Assembly (NCBI GenBank): GCA_943846655.1
Contig: OX044352.1
Coordinates: 806,001 to 870,000 of the forward strand
Origin: Porticoccus sp002390525
GTDB lineage: Bacteria; Pseudomonadota; Gammaproteobacteria; Pseudomonadales; Porticoccaceae
Reading direction: 5' to 3'
DNA: 64,000 nt
The position numbers were made by a program, and so were the translations under genes. Shown here piece by piece: positions 1-9,202 of this stretch (position 1 is its first letter; each line of letters starts with the position of its first letter). Under the pieces are notes generated by a model, which was not told the DNA's origin, did no database searches, and worked only from the letters and a program-made list of their open reading frames with translations.

Positions 1-549
1 GAAATAGTATTCATGGTTCACCCGGATCAGAGCGATCAAGTATCTGGAATGATCGAACGGTACTCGGCAACCATCACAGAAGGTGGCGGCAAAGTTCACC
101 GACTAGAGGATTGGGGCAGGAGACATCTGGCATACCCAATTAATAAGATTCATAAAGCTCATTATGTACTTATGAACGTTGAGTGTGATCAAGATATATT
201 ACAGGAATTAAAAACAACTTTTCGCTTTAACGATGCCGTATTGAGAAGTGTGGTGTTCGGATGCAAAGAAGCCGTTACCGTAGAGTCTTACATAGCTAAA
301 GCTGATAAATCTGAAAGATCAGAACGCAGAGAGCGCTCAGCTCCGCATACTGAAAAATCTGCTCCTGTAGAAATCCAAGATAAAGATATAAATTCCGATT
401 CTGCTGAATCTCCAGCAGAATCTTCTGCTGTTATAAATGCTGAATCTGAAGAAAATAAATTTCAAGAAAATGATGAAAAGATTAAAACAATACCTGATGA
501 ATCAGCAGTTGAAGTTGTCGATATATCACCGGAAGAGGAGAGTAAATAA
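1..549 (+). CDS. rpsF: 30S ribosomal protein S6 (5' end cut by window edge)
   Basis: S6 binds 16S rRNA together with S18 in the 30S platform. The frame is open from base 1 and encodes EIVF before the first internal Met, which matches the usual MRHYEIVFMVHPDQS start, so only about four codons are missing. The core motifs DWGRRHLAYPINK, HYVLMNVE and FRFNDAVLRS are clear. After the core there is an unusually long acidic, Ser/Glu-rich tail of about 80 residues, which makes the protein about 180 aa against about 131 in E. coli. The stop codon shares its last base with the rpsR start, so the two genes are translationally coupled. Confidence 0.97.
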   Translation, partial: EIVFMVHPDQSDQVSGMIERYSATITEGGGKVHRLEDWGRRHLAYPINKIHKAHYVLMNVECDQDILQELKTTFRFNDAVLRSVVFGCKEAVTVESYIAKADKSERSERRERSAPHTEKSAPVEIQDKDINSDSAESPAESSAVINAESEENKFQENDEKIKTIPDESAVEVVDISPEEESK

Positions 550-776
550 TGGCTCGATTTAACCGTCGTCGTAAATTTTGTCGCTTTAGCGCTGAAGGTG
601 CAGATGTAATTGATTATAAAGATCTTGAGATGCTTAAGCAGTATATTTCAGAAACTGGAAAAATTACCCCTAGCCGTATCACGGGAACCAAAGCTAAGTA
701 TCAAAGACAATTGTCTAACGCCATCAAGCGCGCCCGTTATTTGGCTCTATTGCCATATACAGATAGTCACGAATAA
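549..776 (+). CDS. rpsR: 30S ribosomal protein S18
   Basis: A 75-residue S18, the partner of S6 in the small subunit. The basic N-terminus MARFNRRRKFCRF, the central DYKDLEMLKQYISETGKI and the C-terminal TGTKAKYQRQLSNAIKRARYLALLPY are typical and full length. Its ATG begins on the last base of the rpsF stop codon. It belongs to the rpsF-rpsR-DUF2232-rplI unit found in Pseudomonas. Confidence 0.98.
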   Translation: MARFNRRRKFCRFSAEGADVIDYKDLEMLKQYISETGKITPSRITGTKAKYQRQLSNAIKRARYLALLPYTDSHE

Positions 777-786
777 GAATTATTTG

Positions 787-1635
787 ATGCGTGCTTTGGC
801 TCAGTTGATTTCTAGTGGCCGCATACAGGCAGGGATGGTTGCTTTTTTTGGTAATATAATACCTTTCATCTCTCCCGCGGCAGTTTCTTTAGTTACTTTA
901 ACTAAGGGGCTATCAGATGGATTAGTGCTTTCGCTATACGCAATAACACCGCTGACTATAATATTAATTTTTGCCACTGATGCAAATACTGTTGTCACTA
1001 TGCTGTCCATCTTCACAGTTTTTTGTGTTTTGATTGGTTCTAGTATTATGAGGCTGAGGTCTTCATGGCAGGAAGTTTTAGTTTTTATTGTAGTATTTAG
1101 TGCTATATCTACTATGTTTGCATCTATTTTCTTTAATCATAGTCTTGTGGCACTAGAAAATATAATTAAAGAATTTTTTAAAGATAGCCAAAATTTTAAT
1201 GACAATTTTTTAATAGGTAGAGCTTTTTTGCTGGGTGTTGCTGGTTATGTTATTGCTTTGACCTCAATTGTTTCTGTAATATTAGGTCGTTGGTGGCAAG
1301 CGATGCTTTACAATCCCGGTGGATTTAAGCTGGAATTCCATCAATTGAGATTTAGTAGTCTTTTTTCTGTTACTATTTTGATAGGGATGTTTATTTGCGA
1401 ATTTTTTTTAGAGGGTTATACAAGCTGGTCGAGCTTATTTGGTTTACCGTTAATGTTAGGCGGAATAGCACTCTTGCACTACAGTGTTACCCTTTATCAG
1501 TTAAGTAGTTTTTGGTTAGTTGGATTTTATTTGGCTCTTTTATTTTTGAGCCCATTAAGTATCATGCTGGTCGGGATAGGTTTTCTTGATAGCATTTTTA
1601 ATATACGTCCAAAATTGATTAGTCATATTAAATAA
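787..1635 (+). CDS. DUF2232 (YybS-like) multipass membrane protein
   Basis: About 282 residues with roughly eight hydrophobic membrane segments separated by short loops; there is no signal peptide or catalytic motif that I recognise. The frame is open further upstream but overlaps rpsR there, so the ATG at 787, just after the rpsR stop and beginning MRALAQLISSGR, is the sensible start. A DUF2232 membrane protein sits between rpsR and rplI in Pseudomonas and relatives, and this position is the main support for the call. The function of the family is not established. Confidence 0.85.
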   Translation: MRALAQLISSGRIQAGMVAFFGNIIPFISPAAVSLVTLTKGLSDGLVLSLYAITPLTIILIFATDANTVVTMLSIFTVFCVLIGSSIMRLRSSWQEVLVFIVVFSAISTMFASIFFNHSLVALENIIKEFFKDSQNFNDNFLIGRAFLLGVAGYVIALTSIVSVILGRWWQAMLYNPGGFKLEFHQLRFSSLFSVTILIGMFICEFFLEGYTSWSSLFGLPLMLGGIALLHYSVTLYQLSSFWLVGFYLALLFLSPLSIMLVGIGFLDSIFNIRPKLISHIK

Positions 1636-1686
1636 AATTATCAATTTGGTGAGATAAATAGGTTTTAATAACAGGAGATATTCGAG

Positions 1687-2136
1687 ATGGACGTCATTCT
1701 TCTTGAAAAAGTTGGAAATTTAGGAAATATTGGAGATAAAGTAAGCGTTAAGGCTGGCTTTGGCCGTAATTACTTAATCCCAAATGAGAAGGCAGTATTT
1801 GCTACTTCTAAAAATCTAGTTGATTTTGAGGAGCGTCGCTCTGAATTAGAAGCGGCCGCATTGGCTGGTCTCGAAGAAGCAAACTCAAGAGCATCAAGTA
1901 TCGAGGCAATTGCTTCCATCACTATTGATGTCAAGGCAAGCGACGAAGGAAAGCTTTTTGGTTCGGTTGGCACGAAAGATATTGCTGATGCAATAATCAA
2001 TGCGGGCGTTCAAGTTGAAAAAAGTGAGATAAAATTACCAGATGGCTCTATACGCGAAGTGGGTGAATTTGATATTTTGATTCAATTACACGCTGATGTC
2101 ACTCAGGTAGTAAAGCTATTAATAGTTGCTGAATAG
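1687..2136 (+). CDS. rplI: 50S ribosomal protein L9
   Basis: L9 (149 aa) binds 23S rRNA near the L1 stalk. The N-terminal domain MDVILLEKVGNLGNIGDKV followed by GFGRNYLIP is the L9 signature; a central helix (about residues 45-75) leads to the C-terminal RNA-binding domain with KLFGSVGTKDIADAI. Length is normal. An AGGAGAT ribosome site lies just upstream and a strong terminator follows the gene, closing the ribosomal-protein operon. Confidence 0.98.
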   Translation: MDVILLEKVGNLGNIGDKVSVKAGFGRNYLIPNEKAVFATSKNLVDFEERRSELEAAALAGLEEANSRASSIEAIASITIDVKASDEGKLFGSVGTKDIADAIINAGVQVEKSEIKLPDGSIREVGEFDILIQLHADVTQVVKLLIVAE

Positions 2137-2176
2137 AAGCAACTGTTCACTACCAAGATAATATCAGTAATAATAG

Positions 2177-2220
2177 GGCACTGTATGGCGATCTTAATTA
2201 CGCCATAGTGCCTTTTTTTT
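2177..2220 (+). terminator. Rho-independent terminator after rplI
   Basis: GGCACT..ATGGCG pairs with CGCCATAGTGCC across a 10-nt loop (12 pairs with a 2-nt bulge on the left arm) and is followed by eight T residues. It lies between the L9 stop and the dnaB start. Confidence 0.9.
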
Positions 2221-2247
2221 AGGCGATATTTTATAGGTAACACGATA

Positions 2248-3609
2248 ATGGTTAAAAATCCAGCCATCGAAGAGAATCAATTACCACATTCTGTTGAAGC
2301 TGAACAAGCTGTTATTGGTGGCTTGATGCTAAGTAATAGCTCTTTCGATACTGTTGCGGAATTAGTTGTGGAGTCTGATTTTTTTTCTGAAGACCATAGA
2401 CTAATATTTAATACAATGCGGTCCCTGTCAGCAGCACAAAAACCTTTAGATGTAATTACCTTATCTGAGACACTTGAAAATACAAATAAGCTAGAGACTG
2501 TTGGAGGCACACCATATTTAGTTGAACTTTCAAACAATACGCCTAGTTCCTCTAATGTTAAAGCTTACGCACAGATAGTTCTGGAGCGTTCAATAATAAG
2601 AAAGCTAATCCTTGCAGCTACTGATATAGTGAGAAAAGGTCATAATCCTGTTGGTTGGGACAGCAATCAACTTCTGGCCGATGCAGAGAAAAAACTTGCC
2701 GATATCATAGAAAGTAGGCCCAAACAGAGTGGTTTTAAGCATATTGATGAAGTAATCAAAGAGGCTATCACTCGTATGGAGCTTTTAGCAGCGAGTAAAT
2801 CAAACATCACTGGTCTAAGTACAGGATTTCTTGATCTTGATAAAATGACTTCTGGATGGCAAAAATCTGATTTAGTTATCATTGCTGGGAGACCTTCGAT
2901 GGGTAAAACTTCTTTTGCAATGAATATGGTTGAAAATGCTATTCTTAACCAAGATAAACCTGTGCTTGTATTTAGCATGGAGATGCCTGCCAATCAACTA
3001 ATGATAAGAATGATGGCTTCGATAGGAAAAATTGACTCCCATAATATGCGTTCCGGTAAGCTGGACGAAAGTGAGTGGTCAAGACTATCAAAAGCCTCCA
3101 ATCGTCTAAAAAATAGACCCCTATATATCGATGATACTCCGGGTATATCGCCAATTGAGTTAAGAAACAGAGTCCGTCAGCTTGTTCGTGAGCATGGAGA
3201 TATCGGCATGATCATGGTTGATTATCTTCAGCTGATGAATGGAAGTGTGCCTGCTGAGAACCGCACTAACGAAATTACCCAAATTTCTAGGGAACTCAAA
3301 GCTATAGCTCGAGAATTTAATTGCCCAGTTTTGGCGTTATCACAACTTAGCCGAAAGTGTGAAGAGCGAACAAATAAGAGACCTCTTAATTCAGATCTAC
3401 GTGAATCGGGTGCAATCGAGCAGGATGCAGATGTTGTTGCATTTATATATCGGGAAGAGGTCTATGATAAAGATAATCTTGAGCACAAAGGTGTTGCAGA
3501 AATAATTATTGGTAAACAAAGAAATGGCCCAATTGGTGACTGTAAGTTGACATTTCTGGACTCATATACTCGATTTGAGAATTTTGCTCAGGACTACTCT
3601 GCAGATTAA
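2248..3609 (+). CDS. dnaB: Replicative DNA helicase DnaB
   Basis: The hexameric replication-fork helicase, 453 aa, close to the usual 450-470. The N-terminal DnaB domain (about 15-115) is followed by a linker and a RecA-like ATPase: Walker A GRPSMGKTS at about 214-222, the EMP motif FSMEMPANQL, Walker B region MIMVDYLQLM near 325, and a C-terminal SDLRESGAIEQDAD arginine-finger region. No intein is present. It follows rplI, as in Pseudomonas. Confidence 0.98.
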   Translation: MVKNPAIEENQLPHSVEAEQAVIGGLMLSNSSFDTVAELVVESDFFSEDHRLIFNTMRSLSAAQKPLDVITLSETLENTNKLETVGGTPYLVELSNNTPSSSNVKAYAQIVLERSIIRKLILAATDIVRKGHNPVGWDSNQLLADAEKKLADIIESRPKQSGFKHIDEVIKEAITRMELLAASKSNITGLSTGFLDLDKMTSGWQKSDLVIIAGRPSMGKTSFAMNMVENAILNQDKPVLVFSMEMPANQLMIRMMASIGKIDSHNMRSGKLDESEWSRLSKASNRLKNRPLYIDDTPGISPIELRNRVRQLVREHGDIGMIMVDYLQLMNGSVPAENRTNEITQISRELKAIAREFNCPVLALSQLSRKCEERTNKRPLNSDLRESGAIEQDADVVAFIYREEVYDKDNLEHKGVAEIIIGKQRNGPIGDCKLTFLDSYTRFENFAQDYSAD

Positions 3610-3631
3610 TAAAATATATTGGTGTCGATAG

Positions 3632-4498
3632 ATGCACATTTTTAAAACCATTATAGATATCGTTCCGGCACTTGATGAATATAGACTTCAAGGTAAAAAA
3701 ATTGGGTTTGTCCCAACTATGGGCAATCTTCATGATGGACATATTGAGCTAGTTAAGCTGGCTCGAAAAACTAATGATGTAGTTGTTTGTTCAATATTTG
3801 TGAATAACCTTCAATTCGGATTGAATCAGGATTGGGATAAATATCCAAGAACTCTCGAAAAGGACTGCGAAAAACTGAAGTCAGTTTCATGTGAAGTCCT
3901 TTTTCATCCTGATGAAAATCAAATGTATCCAAATGGTTTAGATTCTCAAACTAGGGTAATCTGCCCCTCAATGACAGACATTCTTTGTGGTGCAAGTAGA
4001 CCAGGACATTTTGAGGGTGTAACCACTGTAGTTTCTAAACTTTTAAACATTATTCAGCCTAACGAATTGATCTTGGGTAGGAAAGATTTCCAACAGATGG
4101 CAATATTACGTCGGATGATTGAAGATCTCTGCTTTCCGGTTAATATTATTGAAGCAAATATTTATCGTGAAGCAGACGGATTAGCTATGAGTTCTAGAAA
4201 TTCATTTCTTACGGTTGCTGAAAAATGCAAGGCATCTCAATTATATGAGAGCCTCAATTGGGTAGTTCAAATGATAAGATCCGGTAATAAAGATTTTAAT
4301 TTTTTACAAAAAGAGGCGTCTAAGCAAATAAATAGGGCGGGCTTCAGAACTGACTATATTTCCGTTTGTAATAGCAAAACCCTAGAAATGGCTGCAGTCG
4401 ATGATATCGATATCACTGTTCTTGGAGCTATGTATAGTAGCTCTGCGAGATTAATTGACAATATTTCCCTGAATAACTATAGGAATAGGTTATGCTAA
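3632..4498 (+). CDS. panC: Pantothenate synthetase
   Basis: PanC joins pantoate and beta-alanine using ATP, the last step of pantothenate synthesis. The 288-aa protein has the nucleotide-binding PTMGNLHDGHIELVK near residues 28-42 (HDGH is the HIGH-type motif), the RPGHFEGVTTVV pantoate-binding segment near 130 and LGRKDFQQMAILRRM near 148. Its last seven bases overlap the start of panD, which supplies beta-alanine, so the pair forms one translationally coupled unit. panB is not in this window. Confidence 0.96.
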   Translation: MHIFKTIIDIVPALDEYRLQGKKIGFVPTMGNLHDGHIELVKLARKTNDVVVCSIFVNNLQFGLNQDWDKYPRTLEKDCEKLKSVSCEVLFHPDENQMYPNGLDSQTRVICPSMTDILCGASRPGHFEGVTTVVSKLLNIIQPNELILGRKDFQQMAILRRMIEDLCFPVNIIEANIYREADGLAMSSRNSFLTVAEKCKASQLYESLNWVVQMIRSGNKDFNFLQKEASKQINRAGFRTDYISVCNSKTLEMAAVDDIDITVLGAMYSSSARLIDNISLNNYRNRLC

Positions 4499-4872
4499 GT
4501 ACTTTGTTAAAAGCTAAGCTGCATATGTGTACAGTGACTCAGGCCGAGTTATTGTATGACGGTTCATGTGCTATAGATTCAAATTTACTTGATCTTGCGG
4601 GATTGAGCGAGTTTGAGCAAATTGATATTTATAATATAAATAATGGTGAGAGATTAACTACATATATTATAAAGGCAGAAGCTGGTTCAGGAATTATATC
4701 AATGAATGGTGCAGCAGCTAGAAAATGCCAAGTAGGAGATAAAATAATAATTGCAGCATACGCACAATATACTTCAGATGAAGTGGCAAAACTTGAGCCT
4801 CGATTGGTCTATCTAAACAAAGATAATACTGTAGAACGCACTACCAACGTGATACCTGTTCAAAAGTTATAA
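4492..4872 (+). CDS. panD: Aspartate 1-decarboxylase precursor
   Basis: PanD makes beta-alanine from aspartate and is a pyruvoyl enzyme produced by self-cleavage. The cleavage pair Gly24-Ser25 lies in LLYDGSCAID, and Tyr58-region and TYIIKAEAGSG motifs are present. At 126 aa it is full length. It overlaps panC by seven bases and provides the second substrate for PanC. Confidence 0.96.
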   Translation: MLSTLLKAKLHMCTVTQAELLYDGSCAIDSNLLDLAGLSEFEQIDIYNINNGERLTTYIIKAEAGSGIISMNGAAARKCQVGDKIIIAAYAQYTSDEVAKLEPRLVYLNKDNTVERTTNVIPVQKL

Positions 4873-4964
4873 TATCAACTCAAAGATGGATCTAACAAAC
4901 AACTAAAAAGATTTTAAGTCTGTTGTAAATAAATTTATACCAACATCTCCAATAGGATTCCTTT

Positions 4965-5450
4965 ATGCCCTCATTCGATATTGTTTCAGAAGTTAAATTA
5001 GAAGAAATTCGTAATGCTACAGAAAATACCGCGCGAGAAATAGCAACTCGTTTTGATTTTAGAGGTGTAGATGCTAGTGCTGAGCTTAATAAAGATGAGG
5101 TCGTACTTTCTGCAGAAGCAGATTTTCAGTGCCAACAATTATTAGATATTTTTAGGTGCAACTTAGTTAGAAGAAAAATTAGCCCTGATGCTATTGATCC
5201 GGAAGAAAAACCACTTCATAGTGGAAAATCTTTTTTTTTGAGGGTGCGTTTTATAAAAGGAATTGATCAAACAGTAGCAAAAAAAATTATTTATCTAATA
5301 AAAAATACAAAACTGAAGGTTCAGACTGCAATACAAGGTGATAAATTAAGAGTTACCGGTAAAAATCGTAATGACTTACAAGCAGTTATCGCTCTTGTGC
5401 GTGGCGAAGATTTAGGTCAGCCATTTCAGTTCGATAATTTCAGGGATTAG
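4965..5450 (+). CDS. YajQ-family nucleotide-binding protein
   Basis: A 161-aa protein with the YajQ/DUF520 hallmarks: MPSFDIVSEV at the N-terminus, ATRFDFRGVDA near residue 30, and the terminal RVTGKNRNDLQAVIALVRG. Family members bind nucleotides, and some bind cyclic di-GMP and act as transcriptional effectors; which role applies here cannot be seen. It stands alone between panD and acs. Confidence 0.93.
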   Translation: MPSFDIVSEVKLEEIRNATENTAREIATRFDFRGVDASAELNKDEVVLSAEADFQCQQLLDIFRCNLVRRKISPDAIDPEEKPLHSGKSFFLRVRFIKGIDQTVAKKIIYLIKNTKLKVQTAIQGDKLRVTGKNRNDLQAVIALVRGEDLGQPFQFDNFRD

Positions 5451-5540
5451 TGTCAATAATGCAGATTAAATTTTTTGCGTAATCACAGAATTTATCGTTT
5501 GTATTAAAGAACCAAAAAATTTAGAGGGGAGGTTTGAATT

Positions 5541-7480
5541 ATGTCTGATATGAAAATATACCCTGTACATAAAGATTTTAAAAAACAGGCTAATATAGAA
5601 GCTTAAAACTTATAATAGTATGTATCTCGAATCTATTGAGAATAGTGATATCTTCTGGTCTGAGCAGGCGAAAGAATTTTTAAATTGGCAAAAATCTTGG
5701 AATCAAGTGAGTTCTTATGATTTTTCTACAGGTCAGGCTTCATGGTTTTCCGAGGGCAAACTAAATGCATCGGTCAATTGCATAGACCGTCATTTACCAA
5801 CTAAAGCAAACCAAGCAGCTATTATTTGGGAAGGTGATAATCCCGAAGATAGTGAAATAATTTCTTACCGCAAACTTAGCGACCATGTAAATAAGCTATC
5901 TAATGCTCTTAGGTCCCGTAGATGTTAAGAAGGGGGATAGAGTGTGTATTTATATGCCCATGATTCCTGAGGCATTATATGCAATGCTCGCCTGTGCACG
6001 GATTGGCGCTATTCATTCAGTTGTATTTGGGGGCTTCTCTCCGGAAGCACTAAAAGATCGCATAATAGATTCCGATTGTCATGTTGTTGTTACTGCTGAT
6101 GAGGGTGTTAGAGGGGGCAAAAGAATACCTTTAAAAGCTAACGCAGATATAGCCATGTCTCAATGCCCTCTGGTGCATACATGTTTTGTTATATCTCACA
6201 CAAAAGGTAAAGTTGATTGGGTCGATAAGAGAGACATTTGGTACCACGAGGCTATAAAAAAAGAAACAACATATTGTCTACCTGAAACTATGGATGCTGA
6301 GGATCCACTTTTTATTCTTTATACATCTGGTTCGACAGGAAAGCCAAAGGGCGTCTTACACACAACCGCAGGATATTTACTGCAAGCTGCTATGACCCAT
6401 AAATATGTTTTTGATCATAAAGACAATGATATTTATTGGTGTACCGCAGATGTTGGGTGGGTTACTGGTCATAGCTATATCGTTTATGGGCCCCTTTGTA
6501 ATGGAGCTACAACTCTGATGTTTGAAGGAGTTCCAACTTATCCTGATGCATCTCGTTTCTGGCAAATTATTGACAAACATAAGGTTTCTATTTTTTATAC
6601 AGCACCAACGGCTATACGCTCACTATTGGCCGCAGGCAACGACTATGTAAAAAGGACAAGCCGCAAATCCCTACGATTACTCGGAACAGTTGGGGAGCCA
6701 ATCAATCCAGAAGCTTGGGAATGGTATTATCATGTCATTGGTAATTCAAGTTGCCCTATAGTCGATACCTGGTGGCAAACTGAAACAGGAGCACATATGT
6801 TAACTCCTCTTCCAGGCGTACATGACATGAAGCCCGGCTGCGCGACTGCTCCATTTTTTGGTATTGAGCCCGCACTAGTAAATAATGCTGGAAATTTAAT
6901 AGATGGCCCCGGGGAGGGAAACTTAGTTATAAGATCTTCATGGCCATCTCAAATTCGCGGTGTATATGGTGATATGAGCAGATTTAGAGATACCTATTTT
7001 AGTGCATTCCCAGGTTATTATTTCACTGGAGATGGAGCTCGAAGAGATAAAGATGGACATTATTGGATCACTGGTAGAGTTGATGATGTTTTAAATATTT
7101 CAGGGCATCGAATAGGCACTGCTGAAATAGAGAGTGCTTTAGTTCTTCATGCTGATGTTGCTGAGGCAGCAGTTGTAGGTTGTCCTCACGATATAAAAGG
7201 GCAGGGTATTTATGCGTACGTGACGCTTATGTCAAATGCAAAATTAACTGATGCACTGTTTTCTGGTTTGAATGACATTTGTAAAAAAGAAATAGGTTCT
7301 TTTGCAAAACCAGATTATGTTCAGTTAGCGACAGGATTACCAAAGACTCGCTCAGGTAAAATTATGCGACGTATCCTAAGAAAAATTGCAGCTAATGAAC
7401 TTGATAGCTTGGGTGACACCTCAACATTAGCTGATCCATCTGTAGTTGATGATCTAATTAATGATCGGTTGAATAAATAG
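5541..7480 (+). pseudogene. acs: Acetyl-CoA synthetase with two frameshifts near the 5' end
   Basis: Acs activates acetate to acetyl-CoA through acetyl-AMP. The true start is the ATG at 5541, preceded by a strong GAGGGGAGG site; it reads MSDMKIYPVHKDFKKQANIE and stops at 5604. Homologous sequence resumes one frame over (LKTYNSMYLES onward), stops again at 5926, and continues one more frame over from about 5912 to 7480. Both changes are explained by one extra base each, near 5601 and 5915. The 3' part is intact, with ATP-binding YTSGSTGKPKG, VDDVLNISGHR and the regulatory-lysine motif PKTRSGKIMRRILRK. It is either a young pseudogene or an assembly with two indels. Confidence 0.85.
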
Positions 7481-7524
7481 TCTCTTTATTTAGGGATTCA
7501 TAATTTAAAAAAGGTATTAATGAT

Positions 7525-8244
7525 ATGGGTAGAGCTTATCAGAATCGCAAAGAATCGATGGCTAAGACTTCTGATATGAAGGCTAGAGTATACAGTCGCT
7601 ATGGACGAGAAATTTACGTTATAGCTAAATCAGGAGGCCCAGATCCTAGCGGAAATTTATTGTTGCGTAATTTGATTGATAGGGCAAAAAAAGATCAAGT
7701 TCCCGCCCATGTAATTGATAGAGCTATTGAAAAAGCGAAAGGTGGGTCAGGGGAAGATTTCTCAGCAGCTCGATATGAAGGATATGGCCCTGGCGGAATG
7801 ATGACTATCGTTGAATGCTTGACGGATAATCCTAATAGAACTTTCGGAGATGTCCGCCTCGCATTTACAAAAACAGACTGCAAAATAGGCACACAAGGAA
7901 GCGTCATCCATCACTTTGACCATTTAGCTATATTTGTATTTGACTTTGATAATGAAGAAATACCTTTTGATGCTCTAATAGCCTCAGATATAGACATCAT
8001 TGATATCGAGAACGAAGACGGTAGGATATCAATTTTTGTTTCAAATACTGATTACTTTAAGGCAAAACAAGCAATATTAAATAGCTGTGGTGATCTGAAT
8101 TTTGAGATTGATGAAATACAGTACTTGCCACACGAGTATGTTCATATTGCTGGAGACGACATCCTTTTGTTTGAGAAATTCATGACGATGCTCAATGAGC
8201 TGGATGATGTTCAACATGTTCACCATAATGCAAAATTAGAATGA
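7525..8244 (+). CDS. YebC/PmpR-family protein (YeeN-like subtype)
   Basis: A 239-aa YebC-family protein. Family members are described as DNA-binding regulators and, more recently, as ribosome-associated factors that help translate proline-rich stretches. The N-terminus starts MGRAYQNRKESMAKTSDMKA and lacks the MAGHSKWANIKHRK form of classical YebC, so it resembles the shorter-headed YeeN branch. RAKKDQVPAHVIDRAIEKAKGG and RYEGYGPGGMMTIVECLTDN are conserved. Stand-alone gene after acs. Confidence 0.9.
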   Translation: MGRAYQNRKESMAKTSDMKARVYSRYGREIYVIAKSGGPDPSGNLLLRNLIDRAKKDQVPAHVIDRAIEKAKGGSGEDFSAARYEGYGPGGMMTIVECLTDNPNRTFGDVRLAFTKTDCKIGTQGSVIHHFDHLAIFVFDFDNEEIPFDALIASDIDIIDIENEDGRISIFVSNTDYFKAKQAILNSCGDLNFEIDEIQYLPHEYVHIAGDDILLFEKFMTMLNELDDVQHVHHNAKLE

Positions 8245-8313
8245 AAAGAACACAAAAATTTAGTTAAAACTCTGTTATGATCAGCCACAAGATTACTAAA
8301 ACAATCTAAATTA

Positions 8314-8841
8314 TTAATTTAAAAACCTTTTGCGTGACGCCAAGATTTCTTTGCGTGCTGCAGCAGCATCGTCCCATGCCTCAACTTTAACCCATTTTCC
8401 TGGCTCAAGAGCCTTATAGTTTTCAAAGTAGTGTTGAATTTGTTTGATTAGGAGTTCAGGTAAGTCGGATATTTCGTTTACATGATCGTATAATTTGGAA
8501 AGTTTTGTATGAGGCACAGCGAGCAATTTTGCATCTACACCAGATTCGTCTGACATATTCAATACACCAATAGGCCGACTTCTTATTACTGCGCCTGGCA
8601 TTACGGGGTAGGGTGTCACAACTAGAACATCTAGTGGATCTCCATCTTCAGATAATGTTTCAGGGATATAACCATAATTAGCAGGGTAAAACATTGGAGT
8701 GGCTACAAATCGATCTACAAAAATGGCGTCAGAGTCTTTATCCACCTCGTATTTAATAGGATCATGGTTTGCTGGTATCTCAATAACTACGTTGATATCA
8801 GTTGGAAGATCATTGCCTGCTGGAATTTTGTTGTAGCTCAT
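8314..8841 (-). CDS. ppa: Inorganic pyrophosphatase (soluble, family I)
   Basis: Ppa hydrolyses pyrophosphate in the cytoplasm. The frame is open 25 codons further upstream, but homologs start at MSYNKIPAGNDLP, so the ATG at 8841 is chosen, giving 175 aa against 176 in E. coli. The metal- and substrate-binding segments are present: YEVDKDSDAIFVDR, YPANYGYIPETL and the DGDPLDVLV aspartates. Monocistronic. Confidence 0.96.
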   Translation of the reverse strand: MSYNKIPAGNDLPTDINVVIEIPANHDPIKYEVDKDSDAIFVDRFVATPMFYPANYGYIPETLSEDGDPLDVLVVTPYPVMPGAVIRSRPIGVLNMSDESGVDAKLLAVPHTKLSKLYDHVNEISDLPELLIKQIQHYFENYKALEPGKWVKVEAWDDAAAARKEILASRKRFLN

Positions 8842-9050
8842 TTTTTTTCTCTTAGTTGGTAGTTTTGATATTAATTTATGTAGTTCATCCTCAAAAAATC
8901 TTCCATGGAAGTGCATGAATTATACTGTTGAGATGTGCTTCATTGCCAGCCCTCGCTTGAATTAAAATCTATTGCTTGTAAATAAAATATCATTACTTGT
9001 TGCTATAAGAAAAAGACAATGTAAAATCATTCAGATTGCTTTATAAGCGA

Positions 9051-9132
9051 TATTCCTAAGGGGAGGCTATGACCTGAGACATCTTCGGATGGACCCTTTG
9101 AACCTGATCCGGATAGTACCGGCGTAGGGATA
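9051..9132 (+). ncRNA. TPP (THI-element) riboswitch
   Basis: The conserved aptamer elements occur in order: GGGG at the 5' side, CTGAGA at 9074-9079, and ACCCTTTGAACCTGATCC, GGATAGTACC and GGCGTAGGGA on the 3' side. The closing P1 stem pairs TATTCC (9051-9056) with GGGATA (9127-9132). It lies 70 nt upstream of the TonB-receptor gene and marks the locus as thiamine-controlled. No terminator follows, so control is probably at translation. Confidence 0.97.
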
Positions 9133-9173
9133 GGACGCGTTTTGTCAACGTTCAATCTTTTACCTTTCCGGGT

Positions 9174-9194
9174 CTCTTAACTTTTGTTAACGAG
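9174..9194 (+). promoter_or_regulatory. Hairpin covering the ribosome-binding site (riboswitch expression platform)
   Basis: CTCTTAAC (9174-9181) can pair with GTTAA plus GAG (9186-9190 and 9192-9194) around a TTTT loop, with a single bulged C at 9191. The GAG belongs to the GAGG ribosome site (9192-9195) that serves the ATG at 9203. The pairing would hide the site, as expected for a translational off-switch of a TPP aptamer. The fold is deduced by eye. Confidence 0.6.
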
Positions 9195-9202
9195 GCTTAA
9201 AT

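Noticed and set aside
610..786. In-frame extension of the DUF2232 gene into rpsR
   Set aside because: It overlaps rpsR in another frame and its composition is not protein-like; the membrane protein starts naturally at 787.
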